Shown here: positions 1 through 9,043 of the stretch, piece after piece
Layout: every line of letters starts with the position of its first letter
Numbering within the stretch: position 1 is the first letter of the stretch
NCBI RefSeq assembly: GCF_021556615.1
Contig: NZ_JAKGGD010000004.1
Coordinates: forward strand, 186,001-250,000
From: Paracoccus salsus
Lineage (GTDB): Bacteria; Pseudomonadota; Alphaproteobacteria; Rhodobacterales; Rhodobacteraceae
Direction: 5' to 3'
Length of the DNA: 64,000 nt
The notes under the pieces: model-generated
What the model saw: only the letters and a program-made list of their open reading frames with translations
Database searches by the model: none
Told to the model about the DNA's origin: nothing
Made by a program: the position numbers and the translations under genes

Positions 1-279
1 CTGAAATCGCTGGGGATGCCGATCATCGATCACGGAAGCCATATCGTACCGGTCCATGTCGGCCATCCCGTGCATTGCAAGGAACTGTCCGACATGCTGC
101 TGCGCGACTATGGCATCTATGTCCAGCCGATCAATTTCCCGACCGTGCCGCGGGGCACGGAACGGCTGCGCTTCACGCCTTCGCCGGTCCATGACCCCAA
201 GCAGATCGATCATCTGGTGCGGGCGATGGATGCGCTTTGGTCGCACTGCGCGCTTAATCGTGCCGAATTGAGTGCCTGA
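1..279 (+). CDS. hemA: 5-aminolevulinate synthase, C-terminal part
   Basis: This is the last 92 residues of 5-aminolevulinate synthase, the PLP enzyme that condenses glycine and succinyl-CoA in the C4 (Shemin) route to haem; the rest lies before the window. Visible family features are the segments HIVPVHVGHP and YGIYVQPINFPTVPRGTERL followed by LRFTPSPVH, which form the C-terminal small domain of alpha-oxoamine synthases. The frame is open from the first base and stops at TGA. ALAS rather than glutamyl-tRNA reductase is the expected alphaproteobacterial solution. There is no visible terminator in the roughly 95 bases before the next gene. Confidence 0.95.
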   Translation: MKSLGMPIIDHGSHIVPVHVGHPVHCKELSDMLLRDYGIYVQPINFPTVPRGTERLRFTPSPVHDPKQIDHLVRAMDALWSHCALNRAELSA

Positions 280-374
280 GAAAATCGGCGGGTGAACTGC
301 TCTCGTGGCCGTGATAAGCTCACGTTAATCATATAAAAGTAACGTCCGATTCGGGCGGTGCCGCTAGCGGGCAG

Positions 375-1670
375 ATGGGGCAGAACGGAATGAGCAGGCT
401 GCGGGCTGATTACCCGGCAGAGGAGAATGTGCAGGTGGAGGAAGTGCAACATTTCCTCGACGACGACACGCGCCTCGGCGACATCATGCGGGGTGAGCGG
501 GCTACGTTGGGTAAATCCCTTCTGGACGTCCAACGCGAATTGCGGATCCGGGCCTCCTATGTTGCCGCCATCGAGAATTGCGACATCACCGCCTTCGATA
601 CACCCAGCTTCATCGCCGGGTATGTGCGGTCGTATGCCCGTTATCTGGGCATGGACCCGGACTGGACGTTCCGTCGCTTCTGCGTGGAATCCGGTTTCCA
701 GCCGACGCATGGCATGGCCGCAGCGGCTTCGGGCCCCAAGCCGGTTCGCCGACCCTCTGATCCGGCCGAGGCGCTGGCCAATCCGCGCGCATTGTTCATT
801 CCCCAGCAGGAAAGCTTCTGGGCGGATTTCGAACCAAGGGCGATCGGCTCGATTCTGGTTCTCGTCGCCGTTGTCTCCGGGCTGGCCTATGGCGGCTGGT
901 CGGTCCTGCAAGAGGTGCAGCGCGTCACCCTGGCCCCGGGCGAGGATGTGCCGGGTGTCGTGACGGCGCTCGATCCGGTCGAGGGGGCAGGGATGTCCGA
1001 GCCTGCGCTGGACATGACCGATACCGCCGACCTGGCGAAGAACCTGCCCCAGCCCGAGGCGCTGGACCGGCTTTACCGCCCGCAGATCCTCGAGGCGCCG
1101 GTTCTGACCGCGCGAGACGGGCCGATCGCCGCGATTGATCCCGGCCTGTCCATGCCGGCCCAGAGTCCGACTGCGACGGTCGATGACATGACCGCTGCTG
1201 TCGAGACGGCTTCGGTTGCCGCGTCGGATCCGACCGCAACGCATTATGGACCTCAGCTGCCCGAAGGCGCGGAAGCTCCGGCAGCGGTGCGGACCCTGGC
1301 CGAGGATGCGCCGCAGATGGAGTTGTTGGCCGCGCGGCCCGCATGGGTCCGCGTGACATCGATCGACGGTACGGTGCTTCTGGAAAAGATCATGGATGCA
1401 GGCGAGCGTTTCACCCTGCCCAAGCTGGAAGAGCCGCCCAAACTGCGGACCGGCAATTCCGGCGCGGTCTATTTCGCGGTCAACGGTCAGACCTATGGTC
1501 CGGCCGCGCCCGGTCCACAGGTCGTGAAGAACATCGAATTGTCGCCCGGCAGCCTGACCGAACGCTTTGCGCTTGCGGATCTGAGCGCCGACCCGGAGCT
1601 GGCACAGATGGTCGCGATGGCGCAGGCTGGTCCCGCTTCGGTCGCCCCGGACCAGCCGGCAGGCAACTAG
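375..1670 (+). CDS. RodZ-like helix-turn-helix membrane protein
   Basis: The 431-residue product has an N-terminal HTH_25-type domain (about residues 33-100, including RLGDIMRGERATLGKSL and SFIAGYVRSYARYLGMD), one transmembrane segment (about 156-177) and a C-terminal DUF4115-like beta domain (about 320-390, with WVRVTSIDGTVL). This is the architecture of RodZ, which links MreB filaments to the inner membrane; in that family the HTH domain binds MreB rather than DNA. A Pro/Ala/Thr-rich periplasmic linker separates the membrane segment from the last domain. The start is either 375 or an in-frame ATG at 390; neither has a strong ribosome-binding site. Assignment to RodZ is by architecture only, since no mre genes are in the window. 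Confidence 0.8.
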   Translation: MGQNGMSRLRADYPAEENVQVEEVQHFLDDDTRLGDIMRGERATLGKSLLDVQRELRIRASYVAAIENCDITAFDTPSFIAGYVRSYARYLGMDPDWTFRRFCVESGFQPTHGMAAAASGPKPVRRPSDPAEALANPRALFIPQQESFWADFEPRAIGSILVLVAVVSGLAYGGWSVLQEVQRVTLAPGEDVPGVVTALDPVEGAGMSEPALDMTDTADLAKNLPQPEALDRLYRPQILEAPVLTARDGPIAAIDPGLSMPAQSPTATVDDMTAAVETASVAASDPTATHYGPQLPEGAEAPAAVRTLAEDAPQMELLAARPAWVRVTSIDGTVLLEKIMDAGERFTLPKLEEPPKLRTGNSGAVYFAVNGQTYGPAAPGPQVVKNIELSPGSLTERFALADLSADPELAQMVAMAQAGPASVAPDQPAGN

Positions 1671-1737
1671 ACGGCACCTCTTCGGCTTTTGATGCGCGGG
1701 CGCCGCAAGCCTGCGTCGGGCCTGGGCATTCCCCGCA

Positions 1738-2787
1738 TCAGCCGCCCCAGACCCGCTGCAGCAGGACGATCCAGTTCTCGCTTGCAATTTTCCGGGTCAG
1801 ATCATCGCCGTAGCCGTGGATCTTCATGGCGTTCAGCAGATCTGGCAGGGCTGCGGCGTCGGGCAGGTCGCGCGGCATCAGCGCGCCGTCGAAATCCGAT
1901 CCCAACGCGACGCCATCCTCGCCGAGGATCGCCAGCAGATGATCCAGATGACGCAGCATCGTATCGAAACCCTCCAGCGGCAGCCGCCTGCCATCGGGAC
2001 GAAGAAAGCTGGAGGCAAAGTTCAGACCGACCAGCCCGCCGCTGTCGGCGATGGCCTGCAACTGGCGGTCGGTCAGGTTGCGCGAACTGGGGCAGATCGC
2101 GTGAACGCAGCTGTGGCTGGCGACCAGCGGTGCGTCCGACAGCCGCGCGACGTCGTCGAACCCGGCCTCGTTCAGATGTGACAGGTCCAGCATGATCCGC
2201 AGCCGGTTGCATAGGCGGATCAGGTCGCGTCCGGCGTCGGTCAGCCCGCCGCCGATATCGGGGCCGGCGGGAAACGCGAAGGGTACACCCTCGGCATAGG
2301 CCGTAGGCCGCGACCAGACCGGCCCCAGCGACCGCAAGCCGGCCGCATGCCACAGATGAAGCGCATCCACGTCGCGGATCGCCTCGGCCCCTTCCATATG
2401 CATGATCGCGGCGATTCGGCCGGCCGCCACGCTGTCGCGCAGACCGGCTGCGCTGGTCACGACATCAAGCGTGCCGGTGCGTTCCAGCGCCTTCAGCGCC
2501 GCGGCCTGCCGGAATGCATGAGGCAGCGCGGTCTCGGGGCCGATCGCGTCGGGCAGCGGCAGCGCGAAGGGCGGGTTCTGCATCAGCGTCACGGCCTCGG
2601 CATCGTTCGGCCCTGCCGGCGAGGGGATCCAGATCGCGAAGAAACCGCCGATCAGCCCCCCCGCCCTGGCGCGCGGCAGGTCCAGATGCCCGGTTCCATC
2701 GCCCTCGAGCCATATCCGGGTTCCGCCCGCTCCGGCAGCCACGACGCGCTGAAGGAAATCGTTATGGCCATCGAAAACCGGGATCAT
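1738..2787 (-). CDS. Membrane dipeptidase, peptidase family M19
   Basis: This 349-residue protein is a zinc dipeptidase of the renal dipeptidase (M19) family, a TIM-barrel metallohydrolase. The metal-binding pattern is present in order: FDGHNDFL near the N-terminus (HxD), HMEGAE, the SHS motif before an HAIC segment, and LGSDFDG near the C-terminus. I chose the ATG at 2787 because the product then begins at MIPVFDGHNDF, as is usual for bacterial members; the frame stays open further upstream but that part looks non-coding. No signal peptide is visible, so the enzyme is probably cytoplasmic. It converges with the RodZ-like gene and is read away from the next gene. A second M19 enzyme occurs at 18242-19429. 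Confidence 0.92.
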   Translation of the reverse strand: MIPVFDGHNDFLQRVVAAGAGGTRIWLEGDGTGHLDLPRARAGGLIGGFFAIWIPSPAGPNDAEAVTLMQNPPFALPLPDAIGPETALPHAFRQAAALKALERTGTLDVVTSAAGLRDSVAAGRIAAIMHMEGAEAIRDVDALHLWHAAGLRSLGPVWSRPTAYAEGVPFAFPAGPDIGGGLTDAGRDLIRLCNRLRIMLDLSHLNEAGFDDVARLSDAPLVASHSCVHAICPSSRNLTDRQLQAIADSGGLVGLNFASSFLRPDGRRLPLEGFDTMLRHLDHLLAILGEDGVALGSDFDGALMPRDLPDAAALPDLLNAMKIHGYGDDLTRKIASENWIVLLQRVWGG

Positions 2788-2921
2788 GGCAGGCTCCGTT
2801 CTTGTCCGCGCCTGACCATGCACGCTGACGCGGGTGGCGGCAATGGCTGCGGCTTGTGGCTTTGCGTGATCGCGATTTGCGCCTAGTCTGGGAACGCAGC
2901 ATCGCCAGAAAGAGGCCATCC

Positions 2922-3245
2922 ATGCCCGATATCCGTTCCGATTTCGACGGCCAGACCGTCATCTGCACCTTTGAGGTCACGCCCGGCAGCGCCCATGACG
3001 TGCTGGACCTGCTGACCGATGCCTGGGACAAGGTGATCCGCCGCCAGGCCGGATTCATCTCGGTCGCGATCCATCTGAACGACGCGCAGACCCGGATCGC
3101 CACCTACTCGCAATGGCGCGACCGCAAGGACTATCAGGCCATGTTGCGAACCGACGAGATGCGCCGCCGCAACCGCGAGATCCACGCGATGTGCAAGAGT
3201 TTCGAACCGGTGATGTACGAACTGCAATCGGTTTTCCGCGCCTGA
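2922..3245 (+). CDS. Antibiotic biosynthesis monooxygenase (ABM)-fold protein
   Basis: A 107-residue single-domain protein of the dimeric alpha/beta barrel (ABM) superfamily, recognised from its pattern of an N-terminal strand (VICTFEVTPG), a helix (AHDVLDLLTDAWDKV), a strand around GFISVAIHL and TYSQWRDRKDYQAML. The last motif, a Trp followed by a Ser/Arg-rich helix, is common in these small quinol- or haem-binding proteins. The start at 2922 is preceded by a good Shine-Dalgarno sequence (AAAGAGG). The substrate cannot be told from sequence, so a housekeeping quinone or ROS role is only a guess. It diverges from the dipeptidase gene. Confidence 0.75.
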   Translation: MPDIRSDFDGQTVICTFEVTPGSAHDVLDLLTDAWDKVIRRQAGFISVAIHLNDAQTRIATYSQWRDRKDYQAMLRTDEMRRRNREIHAMCKSFEPVMYELQSVFRA

Positions 3246-3324
3246 TGCTGCGCCCGCAAATACTCCGTGCATTCACCGGAACGGGGCGCTAGCCTGCCCT
3301 GAATTCACGGTAAGGGAGAGCGGC

Positions 3325-3960
3325 ATGGCGGGCAGGATCATCACGGTGGCCCAGCAGAAGGGCGGTTCCGGCAAGACCACGCTGGCGGTCAATCTGGCCG
3401 TGATGCTGAACCGGCGCGGGCATACCGTCGCGTTGGTCGATACCGATCCCCAGGGCAGTATGGGCCGGTGGTTCATCGAACGCATTCAGGCCCGCGGCGA
3501 GGATGAGACTTTGGATTTCTCGACCTCGTCGGCCTGGGGGGCCAGCTACGAATCCGAAAAGCTGAAGAAACGCTTCGATTTCGTGATCGTCGATACACCG
3601 CCCAAGATCGACAGCGATCTGCGCCCCGCGTTGCGGGTCGCGGATCTGGTGCTTGTGCCCGTGGCCACAAGCCATGTCGACCTGTGGGCGACCGAGGGTG
3701 TGCTGGATCTGGCGCGGCGCGAGAAGGCGCAGGTGCTGGTGGTCCTGAACAGGGTGCGCCCCCATACCCGGTTGTCGGTCGAGGTGGCCGAAAAGGCGGT
3801 CGAGCTTGGTGCGACCGTGGCCGACACGCAGATTTCGAACCGCGTCGTCTATGCCGAGACGCTGGGTCAGGGATTTGGCGCGGCCGAGCGGGCCCGCAGT
3901 GGCCCGGCAAGCGATGAACTGGCGGCCTTGACCGACGAGGTGCTATCCGCGATGAATTGA
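3325..3960 (+). CDS. Orphan ParA/MinD-family ATPase
   Basis: A 211-residue P-loop ATPase with the deviant Walker A motif KGGSGKTT at about residues 12-19, followed by VDTDPQGSMGRW (switch I region) and VIVDTPPK (Walker B). This is the ParA/MinD/Soj fold, used to position chromosomes, plasmids or protein clusters. The length fits the small cytosolic ParA type without an N-terminal HTH. There is no parB, centromere-like repeat or minC/minE next to it, so it is probably not the chromosomal partition ATPase. A ribosome-binding site (GGGAGAG) lies just upstream. The downstream neighbour is an exported rhodanese, with no obvious functional link. Confidence 0.88.
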   Translation: MAGRIITVAQQKGGSGKTTLAVNLAVMLNRRGHTVALVDTDPQGSMGRWFIERIQARGEDETLDFSTSSAWGASYESEKLKKRFDFVIVDTPPKIDSDLRPALRVADLVLVPVATSHVDLWATEGVLDLARREKAQVLVVLNRVRPHTRLSVEVAEKAVELGATVADTQISNRVVYAETLGQGFGAAERARSGPASDELAALTDEVLSAMN

Positions 3961-4042
3961 ATTCGAGAAATGCAATATCAACTCGGGCGACGGGCCCGAT
4001 TGTGCTAGGCTCGATGCCAGTTCACGAGGAGGAGAGACACGC

Positions 4043-4711
4043 ATGTTCCGTTCTGCCGCAATTCTGGCCGGATTTCTGGCCGTTCCGCATCTTGCCTTGG
4101 CGCAGGATGCGCCGCGCGTCGGCATCACCGCCGAGATTCCCAGTGTGACCGTCGAAACCCGGGATGGTCCCGTGCAGATCATGCGCGACCAGACCGAGGG
4201 TGCGACGCTTGACGACGATTGGGCGCTGACGGGCCGCGATTGCCCACCGTTCTGCATCCAGCCGAACACGCCTGTCGAGGGTGTGACCACGATTGGCGAG
4301 CTGGAGGTGCTTGAGGCCCTCGGCAACGGCAGCGCGACAGTTGTCGATTCGCGCACGCCGGACTGGTTTGCAACCGGCACGATCCCGGGCGCGATCAACA
4401 TTCCCTACACCCAGGCGGTCGAGCAACTTGCGCAGCTTGGCTGCGAGCCCGATTTCGATGGCAAGTTCGATTGCAGCGCCGCCGAGCCGGTGATCCTGTT
4501 CTGCAACGGCTTGTGGTGTGGCCAGTCGCCGACCGCAATCCGCGCGATGATCGCGGCAGGCTTTCCGGCCGACAGGATCAGCTATTATCGCGGCGGCATG
4601 CAGGTCTGGCGTCTGCTGGGGCTGACGGTCGCGGGGGGTGGCAATCCGGTGGTCGAGGCGACGACCGAAGAGGCCGCAGCGTCAGACACCGCACCGGTCG
4701 AGGCCGACTAG
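4043..4711 (+). CDS. Exported rhodanese-domain protein
   Basis: The 222-residue product begins with a cleavable signal peptide ending near AVPHLALAQ, so it is probably periplasmic. The remainder contains one rhodanese domain: VVDSRTPDWF and GTIPGAINIPY mark the N-terminal half and LFCNGLWCGQSPTAIRAM carries the active-site loop, with the candidate sulfur-carrying Cys at about residue 154. A second Cys four residues later in the same loop is unusual for a plain sulfurtransferase and might permit a disulfide. The gene starts behind GAGGAGAG. Its TAG stop overlaps the TAG stop of the convergent btuD-like gene in the tetranucleotide CTAG at 4708-4711. Confidence 0.88.
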   Translation: MFRSAAILAGFLAVPHLALAQDAPRVGITAEIPSVTVETRDGPVQIMRDQTEGATLDDDWALTGRDCPPFCIQPNTPVEGVTTIGELEVLEALGNGSATVVDSRTPDWFATGTIPGAINIPYTQAVEQLAQLGCEPDFDGKFDCSAAEPVILFCNGLWCGQSPTAIRAMIAAGFPADRISYYRGGMQVWRLLGLTVAGGGNPVVEATTEEAAASDTAPVEAD

Positions 4712-5442
4712 ACCGGCAGGAAGACCGGACCGTCCGGCGTATCGAAGCGCCGGGCGGTGATACCGAAGGCGCGGCGCAGCATCTCGTCGGCCAGCACCAC
4801 GCTTGCATCGCCATCCGCCAGCACCTTGCCGTCCGCCAGCAGGACAAGCCGCGTGCAAAACCGCGCGGCCAGTCCCAGATCGTGGATCGAAACGATCAGC
4901 CCGTGACCTTCCGCGGCCAATGACCGGAACAGACGCAGACAGGCAAGTTGCTGGGCCGGGTCCAGGCCCGCGATCGGCTCGTCGGCGATCAGCAACGGGG
5001 TTTCCTGCGCCAGCGCCCGGGCGATCAGAGCACGGTTCTGTTCTCCGCCCGACAGGCGCAGCGCGGTGCGCTTGCGAAAAGGCTCCAGCCCCATCCGGGC
5101 GATGGCCGCATCGATGGCCACGCGGTCGGCCTGGCTTCGTCCGCCGCCGGGCCACGGAATGCGACCAAGCGCGATCAGATCCTCGACGCTGACCGGCCAT
5201 GCGATCTCGCGCGATTGCGGCAGATAGGCGGCGGCGCGGGCGCGGTCCGTGGCCGGCATCGCGGCCAGGTTGGAACGGCCGGTGCACGGGACGAGCCCCA
5301 GCGCGGCCTCCATCAAGGTCGATTTTCCCGCGCCGTTCGGTCCGATCAGCCCGACCAGCTCGCCGGCCCGCACCGACAGGTTGACGCCATGCAGCACCGG
5401 CCGGTTGCGGCGGGTGACGGACAGGCCGCGCAGGGTCAGCAT
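4708..5442 (-). CDS. btuD: B12/iron-siderophore ABC transporter ATP-binding protein
   Basis: A 244-residue ATPase with Walker A (GPNGAGKST), signature (LSGGEQ), Walker B (LLIADEP) and the H-loop (SIHDLGL), all in canonical order. It is the last gene of a minus-strand operon with a TonB receptor, a binding protein and a FecCD-type permease. The start ATG (5440-5442) shares a base with the TGA stop of the permease (TGATG), implying translational coupling. The substrate is inferred as cobalamin from the riboswitch at the head of the operon; by sequence alone the FepC/BtuD family does not separate B12 from siderophores. Confidence 0.88.
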   Translation of the reverse strand: MLTLRGLSVTRRNRPVLHGVNLSVRAGELVGLIGPNGAGKSTLMEAALGLVPCTGRSNLAAMPATDRARAAAYLPQSREIAWPVSVEDLIALGRIPWPGGGRSQADRVAIDAAIARMGLEPFRKRTALRLSGGEQNRALIARALAQETPLLIADEPIAGLDPAQQLACLRLFRSLAAEGHGLIVSIHDLGLAARFCTRLVLLADGKVLADGDASVVLADEMLRRAFGITARRFDTPDGPVFLPV

Positions 5443-6428
5443 CACATCCGTCCTCCGCTGCGGGTCTTCCAGATCAGGTGCAGGAACAGCGGCGCGCCGA
5501 CCAGCGCGGTCAGCACCCCCAGTTTCAGGTCGCGTTCCGGCAGGATCAGCCGCACGGCGATGTCGGCCGCAAGCAGCAGCGCAGCGCCCCCCAGCGCCGA
5601 GGCCGGCAGCAGGGCCCCGGGACGCGCCCGCACCCAGGGCCGCAGCATGTGCGGCACGACCAGCCCGACAAAGCCGATGGCGCCCGCTACCGCCGTCGCC
5701 GGGCCCACGACCAGGGCGACCCCGAGGATCAGCCGCCAGCGCAGGCCCGACGGCGACACACCCATCGCCGAGGCGGCCGCCTCGCCCAGGGTCAGCGCAT
5801 CCAGCGCCCGGCCGGTCGTCCAGATCAGCGCCGCCCCGACAGCCATCGGCGGCAGCGCCAGCCACAGATGCAGCATCGAGCGATCCGCAAGCGAGCCCAT
5901 CAGCCAGAACACGATCTCATTGGCGGCGTAGGGGTTGGGCGACAGGTTCAGGACCAGCGCCGTGCCGGCCCCGGCCAGCGCCGAGATCGCAATTCCGGCG
6001 AGAATCAGTGTGATCGACCCGCCGCGGGGTCCGGCCAGCATGACCAGCAGACCGACGCCGATCGCGGCGCCGAGCAGCGCGGCGGCCGGCAGTGCAAGCG
6101 CGGCCGTTGCCGACAGCCCGGTCTGGATCGCGATCACCGCCCCCAGCGCGGCCATGCCCGACACGCCGATCAGTCCCGGTTCCGCCAGCGGATTGCGCAG
6201 ATAGCCCTGCATCGCCGCCCCGGTCAGCCCCAGCCCCGCGCCCACGGCGAGCCCCAGTATGGCGCGCGGCAGCCGGATCTCGCGCATGACGATCGGCATC
6301 GGACCCTCGCCGCCCAGGATCAGCGCGCGCAGTCCGTCCACCGTCCCGATTCCCGCCGGACCCGTCAGCAGCGACGCTGCGAACAGCGCCGCCGCCAGCA
6401 CCGTCAGAACGATGAGGACCGGCCTCAT
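5442..6428 (-). CDS. btuC: FecCD-family ABC transporter permease (BtuC-like)
   Basis: A 328-residue, highly hydrophobic inner-membrane permease of the FecCD/BtuC family, which usually has ten transmembrane helices. Family markers include the segment RLPRAILGLAVGAGLGLTGA with the following MQGYLRNPLAEPGLIG, and GFVGLVVPHMLR near the C-terminus, the loop that contacts the ATPase. The start at 6428 overlaps the stop of the binding-protein gene (ATGA). It would form the channel for a corrinoid (inferred from the operon riboswitch) delivered by the BtuF-like protein. Confidence 0.9.
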   Translation of the reverse strand: MRPVLIVLTVLAAALFAASLLTGPAGIGTVDGLRALILGGEGPMPIVMREIRLPRAILGLAVGAGLGLTGAAMQGYLRNPLAEPGLIGVSGMAALGAVIAIQTGLSATAALALPAAALLGAAIGVGLLVMLAGPRGGSITLILAGIAISALAGAGTALVLNLSPNPYAANEIVFWLMGSLADRSMLHLWLALPPMAVGAALIWTTGRALDALTLGEAAASAMGVSPSGLRWRLILGVALVVGPATAVAGAIGFVGLVVPHMLRPWVRARPGALLPASALGGAALLLAADIAVRLILPERDLKLGVLTALVGAPLFLHLIWKTRSGGRM

Positions 6429-7240
6429 TCCAGCGCCTCGATCGCCCGCAGGATGAAGGGCGTGCCGCAGATCCAGTCGCGGTCGGTGACCCCGGCGGTG
6501 CGCGGTGCGACGCTGGCCAGCGCCGGGTGATCCAGGATCGCCTCGCTGCGCGAACGGCCCGGCCATCTGGCGCCAGTGATCAGCCGGTCCGGTCGTGACA
6601 TGACCAGCAGTTCCAGTGGCAGCGCGGTGGTGTCGGTGATGCCGTAATCCGCCGCGATATTGTCATATCCCGCCGCCTCGATGATCGCGCCCGCAAGCGT
6701 GTCGCGGCCCGACGTGAAGCCGTTGGCGTAATACAGCGCCGCGCGCCCCCGGTCGCGATCATGGCGCGCGGCGCCAAGTCCCTGGTCGAACCGTGCCAGC
6801 AGCGCCTCTGCCGCCCGCTGCCGCCCCAGCAGCCTTCCCATATGCGCGATCTCGCCGCGGATCGCGTCGATGCTTTCGGCGGGTGGCAGCACTTCGACCC
6901 GCAGCCCCAGCCGCCGCAACATCGCCACCGTCGGCCCGGGGGCATATTGCCCTGCGATCACCAGATCGGGCCTCATCAGATAGATCTCTTCGGCCCGGCC
7001 GTGATTGACCGGATAGGCCGCCGCCTGCTCGGCCATCGGCGACATGCGCGGATCGCGCGCCAGGTCGCTGACCGAGATCAGCTGTCCCGGCGCGGCCAGC
7101 AGCATCGCGATCTGGTCGGTGCACAGATTCATCGACACCACCCGCTGCGGCCCCGCGCCCGCAGGTGCGGCAAGGCTGGCCAGCAGGATCGCCGCCAGCC
7201 CGCCTCGTATCTGGTCAGAAACCGGCACGGATCCCCGCAT
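6425..7240 (-). CDS. btuF: Periplasmic corrinoid-binding protein (BtuF-like)
   Basis: A 271-residue type III (helical backbone) binding protein. An N-terminal signal segment (GGLAAILLASLAAPAGA) is followed by RVVSMNLCTDQIAMLL, the start of the first lobe typical of BtuF/FhuD-like proteins; the sequence IYLMRPDLVIAG lies at the usual end of that lobe. The start at 7240 overlaps the end of the receptor gene by 26 bases; an in-frame ATG at 7264 is an alternative. The gene sits between the btuB-like receptor and the permease, which fits capture of the substrate in the periplasm. Ligand identity is inferred from the upstream riboswitch. Confidence 0.85.
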   Translation of the reverse strand: MRGSVPVSDQIRGGLAAILLASLAAPAGAGPQRVVSMNLCTDQIAMLLAAPGQLISVSDLARDPRMSPMAEQAAAYPVNHGRAEEIYLMRPDLVIAGQYAPGPTVAMLRRLGLRVEVLPPAESIDAIRGEIAHMGRLLGRQRAAEALLARFDQGLGAARHDRDRGRAALYYANGFTSGRDTLAGAIIEAAGYDNIAADYGITDTTALPLELLVMSRPDRLITGARWPGRSRSEAILDHPALASVAPRTAGVTDRDWICGTPFILRAIEALE

Positions 7241-9035
7241 AGACCGCCCTGTCCGAGGTGCCATAGCCGCGAACGACCTGGTATTCCTCGTCCAGAAGGT
7301 TCTCGATCCGCAGATAGCCTATGGCGCGGTCGGTCAGGTCGTATTCCAGATTGGCGTTCACGACCGTATAGCTGGGCATCTCGCCGCTGCGGTCGGACAG
7401 GCCGGAGACATGGCCCAACCCGATGCCGAAACGCGTCTTCGGACCCGCATCTCCCTCCAGCCGCAGGTTCAGCGCACGGCGGGGGACCCGGTTCAGAGGC
7501 TGCCCGTCCGGCCCCTCGCTGTCGGAATAGGTCAGGTTTCCGCTCAGCCGCCACCGGTCGGTCAGCGGCGCGGCGGCCGCGATCTCGACCCCGCGGGTGC
7601 GGCTGCTGCCGGGAACCTGCGCATAGGTCGCTGTCGTGAAGTCATAGTCGATCAGATCGGTGATCCTGGACCGGAACAGCGTGACGCGCGCGAACGCACC
7701 GTTTCCGAAACTGCGCTCGGCCCCGATCTCGACCCCGCGCGAGGTTTCCGGTTGCAGGTCGGGATTGCCGAAGAACGGAGCATAGAGTTCGAACGGCGAG
7801 GGGGCACGAAAGCCCGTCCCGAACTGGCCGCGCAGGACCCAGTCCTCGGTCGGCCGATAGGCCAGCGCGATCCGTCCGGTGTTCTCGGTTCCAAAGGCGG
7901 AATGATGGTCGTGCCTGGCCGAGACGGCGATATCCAGATCGCGGGTCGCCGCGACCCTGACTTCGGCGAAGGCGCTGTTGACGATGAAGTCGGCGTCTGA
8001 TCCGGTCTGGTCCAGACGCTCGGCCGAGTGTGTGCCGCCCCAGGCCAGCGTCACGCGGTCGCTGACGCTGGTATCGCCCTTGTAGTCGAACTCGGTCCGT
8101 TCGCCGCGCGTCTCGTAGAGGCCGAAATCATCGGTCAACCGGCGGTCGATGACATAGCGTTGCGCCGAAAGCTTGTGCCGGATCGTCCCGGCTGTGTATT
8201 CGGCATAGACGCGCGCACCGCGGGCCTTGCTGCGGCTGACCTCGACCTGCGGCGCAGCTCCGTCACCCAGAACCGGAAAGCTCTCGTCGAAGTCGGCGCG
8301 GGTCTTTTGCCAGAAGGCCGCCCCGCCGATGGTCAGGTCGGGTGTCAGCCGATAGCTGCCCGACACCGAGACGCGCGTCGCCTCGGCCCCGTCCGCTTCG
8401 CTGTTGTCGTCATTTTCGTCCGCGGCCGAGAAGCCATCGGTCCGCAGATGCGAGACGGTCGCCGCAAGATCGTGGTCCGCGCCGCGGTTCGCGATGGCAT
8501 AGCGGGCGCTGGCGGTATCATGGCTGCCATATTCCAGCGCCGCCGACTGCACCGTGCCATCCCTGTCCGGTCGCAGGCTGGTGATCGAGATCACGCCGCC
8601 GATCGCCTCGGAGCCGTAAAGCGCGGATTGCGGACCTTTCAGCACCTCGATGCGTTCGACATCGGCGGTCATCAGGCCGCCGGGATCAAAGGTGATCTGG
8701 GTGCCGGAGGGATCGTTCACGTCGATGCCGTCGACCAGCACCTTGACATACTGACCGCTCAGGCCCCGGACCCGCAGGGTGGTCTGGGTGCCGAACCCGC
8801 CATTGGACGAGGCCGAGATCCCCGGCAGCGTCGTCAGATAATCGATGACCCGGGTGGTTCCGGCGGCGTCCAGATCGGCGCGGGTGACGACCTCGACGGT
8901 GGCGCCGGTCCGGCCCAGCTCGGCCTCGGTCTGATAGGCGCTCAGCGTGATTTCAGGCAGCACGAGGCTGTCCTGGGCCATGGCGGGCAGGGCGGTGACC
9001 GCGCTTGTCGCGGCGAGAATGGCAAGAAGTTTCAC
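7215..9035 (-). CDS. btuB: TonB-dependent outer-membrane receptor (BtuB-like)
   Basis: A 606-residue outer-membrane receptor: signal peptide (KLLAILAATSAVTALPAMAQ), a TonB-box-like stretch just after it (LVLPEITLSA), a plug domain (about 45-150, with VRGLSGQYVKVLVDGIDVND and RIEVLKGPQSALYGSEAIGG) and a long beta-barrel with a C-terminal aromatic residue (RAGF). A length near 600 fits BtuB. I chose the GTG at 9035 because it gives a clean signal peptide behind the ribosome-binding site GGAAGGA; the only upstream in-frame ATG would add a charged leader that lies inside the riboswitch leader. Expression is predicted to fall when cobalamin is abundant. Confidence 0.9.
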   Translation of the reverse strand: MKLLAILAATSAVTALPAMAQDSLVLPEITLSAYQTEAELGRTGATVEVVTRADLDAAGTTRVIDYLTTLPGISASSNGGFGTQTTLRVRGLSGQYVKVLVDGIDVNDPSGTQITFDPGGLMTADVERIEVLKGPQSALYGSEAIGGVISITSLRPDRDGTVQSAALEYGSHDTASARYAIANRGADHDLAATVSHLRTDGFSAADENDDNSEADGAEATRVSVSGSYRLTPDLTIGGAAFWQKTRADFDESFPVLGDGAAPQVEVSRSKARGARVYAEYTAGTIRHKLSAQRYVIDRRLTDDFGLYETRGERTEFDYKGDTSVSDRVTLAWGGTHSAERLDQTGSDADFIVNSAFAEVRVAATRDLDIAVSARHDHHSAFGTENTGRIALAYRPTEDWVLRGQFGTGFRAPSPFELYAPFFGNPDLQPETSRGVEIGAERSFGNGAFARVTLFRSRITDLIDYDFTTATYAQVPGSSRTRGVEIAAAAPLTDRWRLSGNLTYSDSEGPDGQPLNRVPRRALNLRLEGDAGPKTRFGIGLGHVSGLSDRSGEMPSYTVVNANLEYDLTDRAIGYLRIENLLDEEYQVVRGYGTSDRAVYAGIRAGF

Positions 9036-9043
9036 GATGTCTG

